DNA from: Duganella sp. BuS-21
GTDB lineage: Bacteria > Pseudomonadota > Gammaproteobacteria > Burkholderiales > Burkholderiaceae_D
Assembly: GCA_041874725.1 (NCBI GenBank)
Contig: CP097466.1
Span: forward strand, 1,364,001 to 1,428,000
DNA: 64,000 nt
Reading direction: 5' to 3'
Shown: in pieces, positions 58,321-64,000 of the stretch
How positions within the stretch are numbered: the first letter of the stretch is position 1
How the letters are laid out: every line of letters starts with the position of its first letter
Notes under the pieces: generated by a model
Seen by the model: the letters and a program-made list of their open reading frames with translations, nothing else
The model's database searches: none
What the model was told of the DNA's origin: nothing
Translations under genes and position numbers: made by a program

Positions 58321-60624
58321 ATGCACAATCTTCTCCATAACCTCAACGACGAACAGCTTGCCGCTGTGACCTTGCCCGCGCAGAGCGCACTGATTCTGGC
58401 GGGGGCCGGTTCTGGTAAAACCCGCGTTCTGACCACCCGTATCGCCTGGCTGGTGCAAACCGGCCAGGTGTCGCCTTCCGGCATCCTGGCTGTGACCTTT
58501 ACCAACAAGGCCGCCAAGGAGATGCTGACCCGCTTGTCCGCCATGTTGCCGATTAATACGCGCGGCATGTGGATCGGCACTTTCCACGGCCTGTGCAACC
58601 GTCTGCTGCGCACCCATCACCGCGACGCCGCGCTGCCGCAGACCTTCCAGATTCTCGATTCCCAGGATCAGCTGTCGGCCATCAAGCGCCTGCTGAAGGC
58701 GAACAACGTCGATGACGAGAAGTTCCCTGCCAAGGACATCATGTACTTCATCAACGGCGCCAAGGACCAGGGCCTGCGCGCCGACAAGATCGATCCCTAC
58801 AACGCCGATGAGCGCAAGAAGGTCGAGCTGTACCAGCTTTACGACGACCAGTGCCAGCGCGAAGGCGTGGTCGATTTCGCCGAGCTGCTGCTGCGCACCT
58901 ACGAGCTGCTGAGCCGCAACCAGCCACTGCGCGAGCATTACCAGCAGCGCTTCCAGCACATCCTGGTCGACGAGTTCCAGGATACCAATGACCTGCAATA
59001 CAAATGGCTGAAGCTGATGTCCGGCCACGGCACCCAGCAGGGCGGCGCGCTGTTTGCCGTCGGCGACGATGACCAGAGTATCTATGCCTTCCGTGGCGCC
59101 AACGTCGGCAATATGAGCGCCTTCGAGCGCGAGTACCACGTCAAGAATCTGATCAAGCTGGAGCAGAATTACCGCTCGCACGGTCACATCCTGGATGCCG
59201 CCAATGTGCTGATCGCCAACAACAGCAAGCGCCTGGGCAAGAACCTGCGCACCGACGCCGGCCACGGCGAGCAGGTGCGCGTGTACGAAGCCAACTCGGA
59301 CCTGTCCGAAGCGTCCTGGATCATCGAGGAAACCAAGAACCTGATCCATGACGGCGCCTCGCGCAGCGAGATCGCCGTGCTGTACCGCTCCAACGCGCAG
59401 TCGCGCGTGATCGAGCATGCGCTGTTCTCGGCCGGCATTCCGTACCATGTATACGGCGGCCTGCGCTACTTCCAGCGCGCCGAGGTCAAGCACGCGATCG
59501 CCTATCTGCAGCTGATGGACAATCCGCACAATGATTCCGCCTTTCTGCGGGTGGTCAATTTCCCGGCGCGCGGCATCGGCGTGCGTTCGATCGAGACCTT
59601 GCAGGCGGCCGCCGACCAGTACGGCATTTCGCTGTACGCGGCCGTGCCGTATGTGACCGGCAAGGCCGGCACCCTGCTGTCCGGCTTCGTCAAGCTGATC
59701 GAGGGCACGCGCTTCGAGACACAGCAGATGGCGTTGCCGGAGCTGGTGCGCGTGGTGCTGGAACAATCGACGCTGCTGAATCACTACGCCACCGAAAAAG
59801 AAGGCGCCGACCGCATCGAGAACTTGGAGCAGATGGTCAGCGCGGCAACCCAGTTCGTGTCGGAAGAGGGCTACGGCCAGGGCGCGCCCGCGCATCTGGG
59901 CCCGCAGTCGCAGGCGCAGTCCGGCGCGGCGGTGGTGAATCAGGATGGCTTCGAGATCCTCGACGCCGATGCGCCGCTGTCGACCGTGATGTCGCCGCTG
60001 TCGGCCTTCCTGTCGCACGCCTCGCTGGAGGCCGGCGACAACCAGGCTACCGTCGGCCAGCAAGCGGTGCAGATGATGACGGTGCACTCGGCCAAGGGCC
60101 TGGAGTTCAACAATGTCTTCATCACCGGGCTGGAAGAGGGCTTGTTCCCGCATGAGAGCAGCTCGCGCGAGCATGACGGCGTGGAAGAGGAACGTCGCCT
60201 GATGTACGTGGCGATCACCCGCGCGCGCGAACGCTTGTATCTGAGCTTTGCCCAGACCCGTATGCTACACGGCCAGACCCGCTACAACCTGAAGTCGCGT
60301 TTCTTCGAAGAGTTGCCGGAAGACGCCTTGAAGTGGCTGACGCCCAAGGTGCAGGGCGGTGGCTGGTTCGCTGCCAAGAAGTCGGCCTGGGATGAGGCGC
60401 CGCTGGTCGGTTCGGACAAGGCGCTGGCGCAGAAGATGGCCAGCAAGTCGGTCGAGGCCGGATCAGGCTGGCGTCTCGGTCAGTCGGTGGTGCATGCCAA
60501 GTTCGGCGAGGGCGTGATCGTCAACATTGAGGGCAGCGGCAACAATGCCCGCGCCCAGATCAACTTCGGCAGCGCCGGCATGAAGGTGCTTGACTTGAGT
60601 ATCGCCAAGCTAGAGAAAATTTAA
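58321..60624 (+). CDS. uvrD: DNA helicase II (UvrD/PcrA type)
   Basis: A 767-aa superfamily 1A 3'-5' helicase. Motif I is GAGSGKT, motif Ia is AVTFTNKAAKEM, motif II is ILVDEFQDTN, motif III is GDDDQSIYAFRGA, motif IV is LEQNYRS, motif V is TVHSAKGLEF and motif VI is VAITRARERL. The C-terminus holds a Tudor-like RNA polymerase-binding module (GQSVVHAKFGEGVIVNIEG). It acts in nucleotide excision and mismatch repair. It starts 28 bases after the M56 gene, but the two are functionally unrelated. Confidence 0.96.
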   Translation: MHNLLHNLNDEQLAAVTLPAQSALILAGAGSGKTRVLTTRIAWLVQTGQVSPSGILAVTFTNKAAKEMLTRLSAMLPINTRGMWIGTFHGLCNRLLRTHHRDAALPQTFQILDSQDQLSAIKRLLKANNVDDEKFPAKDIMYFINGAKDQGLRADKIDPYNADERKKVELYQLYDDQCQREGVVDFAELLLRTYELLSRNQPLREHYQQRFQHILVDEFQDTNDLQYKWLKLMSGHGTQQGGALFAVGDDDQSIYAFRGANVGNMSAFEREYHVKNLIKLEQNYRSHGHILDAANVLIANNSKRLGKNLRTDAGHGEQVRVYEANSDLSEASWIIEETKNLIHDGASRSEIAVLYRSNAQSRVIEHALFSAGIPYHVYGGLRYFQRAEVKHAIAYLQLMDNPHNDSAFLRVVNFPARGIGVRSIETLQAAADQYGISLYAAVPYVTGKAGTLLSGFVKLIEGTRFETQQMALPELVRVVLEQSTLLNHYATEKEGADRIENLEQMVSAATQFVSEEGYGQGAPAHLGPQSQAQSGAAVVNQDGFEILDADAPLSTVMSPLSAFLSHASLEAGDNQATVGQQAVQMMTVHSAKGLEFNNVFITGLEEGLFPHESSSREHDGVEEERRLMYVAITRARERLYLSFAQTRMLHGQTRYNLKSRFFEELPEDALKWLTPKVQGGGWFAAKKSAWDEAPLVGSDKALAQKMASKSVEAGSGWRLGQSVVHAKFGEGVIVNIEGSGNNARAQINFGSAGMKVLDLSIAKLEKI

Positions 60625-60639
60625 GTGCGCCTCCAAACC

Positions 60640-60718
60640 CGTCATTCCCGCGCATGCGGGAATCCATAGGGCGCATGTAGGCAGGCTCGGCATGGGTTCC
60701 AGCGAACGCGGGAACGAC
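60640..60718. repeat. REPIN-like paired palindrome, copy 3
   Basis: ATTCCCGCGCATGCGGGAAT on the left and GTTCCAGCGAACGCGGGAAC on the right, flanked by CGTC and GACT. The spacer shares GCAGGCT with copy 1 at 8324-8405. It lies between convergent uvrD and the BPSS1780-type gene, whose stop codon it touches. Confidence 0.8.
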
Positions 60719-61507
60719 TTATTGCTTGTCGAGATCGACCGTCGCAGGCGCCGATGGCGGCGTTTGCGGCGGGCCGAAGATTTGCGCGTAGGCCGCGTAC
60801 AACATGCAGTGCACCAGCACCAGCGAAATCAGGAATAGTGTGAAGATGCCGGCCACGCTCAGCTGCGACACGCCCAGCACCAATACAATGATCTGGATGC
60901 CGAAGAAATAGAACAGGTGCAGGATCAGCACCGCGCTGACCAGCGGCCGGATGGCCCGCAGCACCGACACCACGCTGAAGAACAGCGCCTTGCTGAACGC
61001 CATTTTCTGCCAGAAAATCAAGGGCGCCGTCATCGACGTCAGCAGCCAGCCCACCATGTAGATGGCCGAACCGGCCAGCATGCCGCCGAACAGGCCTTCC
61101 ACGTCCTCCGGCTTGATGCTGCCGCGCGCCTGCGCGGTGCGCAAGCCTTCCATGGCTTCGCCCGAGATGCCGTAGATGGCCAACATGGCCAGCAGCATCA
61201 ACAGCAGATTCAACAGGCCCATGCCCAGCAGATGCTTGCGCATCGGCGACTGCAAGCCGGCCAGCAGGAATTGCGGCAGGGCGCGACGGCCCTGGTCGAT
61301 TTCGGCGCAACCTTGCAGCAGGGCGATGGTGAACATCGGCATCAGCAAGGCCCACAGGATTTGCCCCAGCACAGGCAGCAGCATGATGATCAACGAGGCG
61401 AACATGCAGACGAACAGCAGCGCCATCATGCCGCCGGGCTGTTTGCGGAACAGCGCCCAGCCTTGCTTGATCCAATGCCAACCTACGCGTGCGGGTAATT
61501 TTTCCAT
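60719..61507 (-). CDS. BPSS1780-family inner membrane protein
   Basis: A 262-aa integral membrane protein with five or six helices, recognised by the N-terminus [20 protein letters not shown] and the pattern GGMMALLFVCMFASLIIMLL. The function of this betaproteobacterial family is unknown. Its ATG overlaps the thrB stop by one base, so it is translated coupled to thrB. The thrB-BPSS1780 pair next to polA and uvrD is a conserved arrangement in Burkholderiales. Confidence 0.85.
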   Translation of the reverse strand: MEKLPARVGWHWIKQGWALFRKQPGGMMALLFVCMFASLIIMLLPVLGQILWALLMPMFTIALLQGCAEIDQGRRALPQFLLAGLQSPMRKHLLGMGLLNLLLMLLAMLAIYGISGEAMEGLRTAQARGSIKPEDVEGLFGGMLAGSAIYMVGWLLTSMTAPLIFWQKMAFSKALFFSVVSVLRAIRPLVSAVLILHLFYFFGIQIIVLVLGVSQLSVAGIFTLFLISLVLVHCMLYAAYAQIFGPPQTPPSAPATVDLDKQ

Positions 61508-62463
61508 CAGTACAGTCCAGGCGCCGGCGTGGCGATGCGTTCGCGCAGGATGCGCTCAAAGTGGGTGGGGTCGTGAGGCGTCAACATCTCCGCCTCGCGC
61601 GGGCAGTAGTAATCGTACAGGCGCGACAGCCAGAAGCGCAGGGCGCCGGCGCGCAGCATGGTTTGCCAGGCGTGCGTTTCGGCTTCCGTGAACGGCCGCA
61701 CGGCGTGGTAGGCGTCCAGCATGGCACGCACGCGCGCTTCGTCCAGCACGCCCGTTTCCAGGTCGATGCACCAGTCGTTGACGGTGACCGCCACGTCGAA
61801 CAGCCAGGTGTCGTAGCCGGCGAAGTAAAAGTCGAAGAAGCCGGTGACCTGCTCGCCCTTGAACATGACGTTGTTGCGGAACAGGTCGGCGTGTACCGGT
61901 CCCGCCTGCAACTGCTGGTAGTGGTCGCAGGCGGCGAAAGTTTCCTGATAGTGCACTTCGGACTTGAGCAAGTGCGCCTTGTCTTCCGGAATGTAAGGCA
62001 GCACCAGCGGCGTGGTTTCATGCCACCATTCGAGGCCGCGCAGGTTCGGTTGCTTCAGTTCGTAATCGAGGCCGGCCAGGTGCATTTGCGCCAGCATGCC
62101 GCCCACCTGGGCGCAATGCACGGGATGCGGCGCCATCTGCGAGCGGCCTTCGAGCTTGGTGACGATAGCGGCCGGCTTGCCGTGCAGCGCGGTGATCAGG
62201 CCGCCCTGGTCGTTGGCCACCGGCGCCGGCACCAGCACGCCATGGTCGGCCAGGTGGCGCATCAGGTTGAGGTAAAACGGCAGTTGTTCAAACGACAGGT
62301 TCTCGAAGATGGTGAGCACGTACTCGCCGCGCTCGGTCGTCAGGAAGAAGTTGCTGTTCTCGATGCCGGAACTGATGCCTTTGAGCTCAAGCACTTTGCC
62401 GAGCGGGAATTGGGTGATCCACTGGGTGACATCTTCCAGCGATACCGGGGTAAAGACTGCCAT
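61507..62463 (-). CDS. thrB: Homoserine kinase (ThrB2, APH-fold type)
   Basis: A 318-aa kinase phosphorylating homoserine in threonine synthesis. This is the APH/choline-kinase-fold form, not the GHMP form. It opens [16 protein letters not shown] and has the catalytic loop [12 protein letters not shown] and the metal-binding [10 protein letters not shown]. Other Thr genes are elsewhere. A tight CTGCCGGC/GCCGGCAG hairpin (62489-62506) lies between it and the upstream DUF2782 gene. Confidence 0.95.
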   Translation of the reverse strand: MAVFTPVSLEDVTQWITQFPLGKVLELKGISSGIENSNFFLTTERGEYVLTIFENLSFEQLPFYLNLMRHLADHGVLVPAPVANDQGGLITALHGKPAAIVTKLEGRSQMAPHPVHCAQVGGMLAQMHLAGLDYELKQPNLRGLEWWHETTPLVLPYIPEDKAHLLKSEVHYQETFAACDHYQQLQAGPVHADLFRNNVMFKGEQVTGFFDFYFAGYDTWLFDVAVTVNDWCIDLETGVLDEARVRAMLDAYHAVRPFTEAETHAWQTMLRAGALRFWLSRLYDYYCPREAEMLTPHDPTHFERILRERIATPAPGLY

Positions 62464-62516
62464 GTGAAGTTAGATGAGTTCGGTGACGCTGCCGGCGGGC
62501 CGGCAGGGGTGTCTGG

Positions 62517-62918
62517 TTATTTAACGGCGGGCGGAGGTGGCGGCGCGGTGTTGTCCTGCACGGCTTCCTCGTCCGTGGTTTTCTTTTTCTTCTTACCAAT
62601 GTCGAACTCCAGCACTGTCCACTGCGGGCCGCGATTGTTGCCGCTCATTGCGTCGCCTGGCTGGGCAGTGCCCACCGGATGGTTGGGACGCAGGGTGTAG
62701 GTGCTTGGACCGCTTTTGACGGTCGCCTCGGTGACATTGCCGCTGTTGTCGCGTTTTTCGGTAATCTTGCCTTCTGTGCTCGGCTTGGCGGTGACCGTGA
62801 TCGGGTCTTCGGCGATTTCCTCGATTTTTTCCAGTTTGGGTGGCGCCTGGCTAGGCGTCGACTGCGCAAACGCCGTATGGGCGACCAGCGTCAGGAGGAG
62901 GAGGGAAATGCGCTTCAT
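62517..62918 (-). CDS. DUF2782 exported protein
   Basis: A 133-aa exported protein: signal peptide 1-18 (ends AHTAFA), a charged linker, then the DUF2782 core (DPITVTAKPSTEGKITEKRD, PSTYTLRPNHPVG, PQWTVLEFDIGKKKK) and a Pro-rich C-terminus. Function unknown. The family is typically encoded between polA and thrB, as here. It is divergent from polA with 164 bases between. Confidence 0.9.
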   Translation of the reverse strand: MKRISLLLLTLVAHTAFAQSTPSQAPPKLEKIEEIAEDPITVTAKPSTEGKITEKRDNSGNVTEATVKSGPSTYTLRPNHPVGTAQPGDAMSGNNRGPQWTVLEFDIGKKKKKTTDEEAVQDNTAPPPPPAVK

Positions 62919-63082
62919 GATGGATCGCCTATAGCAGTGTAAAAGCCGCAGAATTTTTATCTATGATCCATTGTAACAAACCGACACGCTTCCTGTGCTG
63001 TCCGCCCCGTATTGCGGTTGGGCCGCCGCCAAAACCTGCGATAATGTTGCATTCGTCGCCATGCGCCACCCTCTTCGACCCT

Positions 63083-64000
63083 ATGCAAAATACCCTGTTG
63101 TTAGTAGACGGCTCCAGCTATCTTTACCGCGCCTTCCACGCGCTGCCCGACCTGCGCAGCCCGGACGGCCATCCGACCGGCGCCATGCACGGCATGGTCA
63201 ACATGCTGCGCCGCCTGCGCGCGGACTACCCGGCCGCTTACATCGCCTGCGTGTTCGACGCCAAGGGGAAAACTTTCCGTGATGACATGTATCCTGAATA
63301 CAAGGCCACCCGCGCTTCCATGCCGGACGACCTGCGCCTGCAGATCGAGCCTATCCATGAGGCGGTCAAGGCCATGGGCTGGCCTATCCTGATGGTCGAC
63401 GGCGTCGAGGCCGACGATGTGATCGGCACGCTGTCGCTGGACGCGGCCAAGGCCGGCATGAACGTGGTGGTGTCCACCGGCGACAAGGATCTGGCGCAGC
63501 TGGTCAACGACAAGGTCATGCTGATCAACACCATGACCAACGAAAAGATGGATGAAGCCGGCGTGCTGGCCAAGTTCGGCGTGCCGCCGAACCGCATCAT
63601 CGATTACCTGACCCTGATCGGCGACACCGTCGACAACGTGCCGGGCGTGTCCAAGTGCGGCCCTAAAACCGCGCTCAAGTGGCTCGCCGCCTATGACTCG
63701 CTGGACGGCGTGATCGCCAATGCCAACAACATCAGCGGCGCCGTCGGCCAGAACCTGCGCGATGCGCTGGCATGGTTGCCGAAGGGCCGCGAGCTGATTA
63801 CCGTCAAACTGGACTGCGACCTGTCCGCCCACATGGTGTCGATCAACGCATCGCTGACCGCACGTGAAGAGGATAAGGAGGCGCTGCTGGCCTTCTTCGC
63901 CAAGTACGGCTTCAAGACCCTGCTGCGCGATTTGAGCGTTGCCGGTTCGGCACCTGCCGCCTCCGCCAAGCCGGCGCTGGACGCGCCGGTGGGCGGCGCC
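63083..64000 (+). CDS. polA: DNA polymerase I, 3' end cut by the window
   Basis: The first 306 residues are visible. They cover the 5'-3' exonuclease (FEN-like) domain with LLVDGSSYLYRAFHAL, FDAKGKTFRDDMYPEYKATR, the metal-binding GVEADDVIGTL and STGDKDLAQL, and the helix-hairpin-helix GDTVDNVPGV. The exonuclease-like and polymerase domains lie beyond the window. The start is ATG 63083 (MQNTLLLVDGSS). It acts in Okazaki fragment processing and repair. Confidence 0.97.
   Translation, partial: MQNTLLLVDGSSYLYRAFHALPDLRSPDGHPTGAMHGMVNMLRRLRADYPAAYIACVFDAKGKTFRDDMYPEYKATRASMPDDLRLQIEPIHEAVKAMGWPILMVDGVEADDVIGTLSLDAAKAGMNVVVSTGDKDLAQLVNDKVMLINTMTNEKMDEAGVLAKFGVPPNRIIDYLTLIGDTVDNVPGVSKCGPKTALKWLAAYDSLDGVIANANNISGAVGQNLRDALAWLPKGRELITVKLDCDLSAHMVSINASLTAREEDKEALLAFFAKYGFKTLLRDLSVAGSAPAASAKPALDAPVGGA

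Overview
The window looks like a chromosomal segment of a high-GC betaproteobacterium of the Oxalobacteraceae (Massilia/Duganella/Janthinobacterium type). This is inferred from gene content and order: LysM-dprA-smg-topB, dusB-fis-purH-ruvCAB, rplM-rpsI-argC-erpA, anmK/M23/tyrS-dtd, a TPP-controlled thi operon, and uvrD/thrB/DUF2782/polA. A PEP-CTERM protein and abundant short extragenic palindromes fit the same group. No tRNA, rRNA, CRISPR array, prophage or intact transposase was seen.

Layout. 1-5.5 kb: 3' end of a LysM protein, dprA, smg, and a topoisomerase III with a histone-H1-like Lys/Ala tail. 5.6-6.7 kb: a decayed divergent pair (oxidoreductase fragments joined to a secreted-protein remnant, plus a LysR remnant). 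6.8-8.3 kb: a chemoreceptor. 8.4-15 kb: two ABC-2 systems, one of whose permeases is fused to an M1-type zinc peptidase. 15-20.5 kb: an unknown 144-aa protein, coq7, an OsmC protein, rplM-rpsI, argC, erpA and a PEP-CTERM exoprotein. 20.5-30 kb: anmK, an orphan propeller-type sensor kinase, an M23 endopeptidase, tyrS-dtd, two small enzymes, dusB-fis. 30.5-35 kb: purH, ruvC, ruvA, ruvB and a YaiI protein. 35-42 kb is the most accessory-like stretch: aldo/keto reductase with LysR regulator, DUF454, ThuA-like protein behind a LacI-type operator, an OmpA protein, an Ig-like/ice-binding-like lipoprotein, DUF2147 and a 67-aa hydrophilic protein. 42-48 kb: YheO-type regulator with a hydroxyaspartate/threonine dehydratase, valS, a dienoyl-CoA-isomerase-like crotonase and a HicAB module. 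48-52.6 kb: TPP riboswitch and thiCSGDE. 52.7-64 kb: an ANTAR response regulator and a solitary receiver, a galactose-dehydrogenase-like enzyme, class III alcohol dehydrogenase, an orphan BlaR1-like M56 protein, uvrD, a BPSS1780-type membrane protein, thrB, DUF2782 and the start of polA.

How the parts work together. Much of the window is core information processing and biosynthesis: replication, repair and recombination (dprA, topB, ruvABC, uvrD, polA), translation (rplM, rpsI, tyrS, dtd, valS, dusB), cofactors (thi, coq7, erpA), amino acids (argC, thrB) and purines (purH). Wall turnover genes (anmK, M23) sit on either side of an orphan sensor kinase whose start codon lies directly behind an intrinsic terminator. 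Seven extragenic palindromic elements of at least two families occur, five of them between convergent genes. No wholly new multi-gene system is evident. The best leads are the ABC-permease/M1-peptidase fusion, the thiC expression platform with two competing hairpins over the ribosome binding site, the BlaI-less M56 gene with a 56-bp dyad, and the MITE-like element between ruvA and ruvB.
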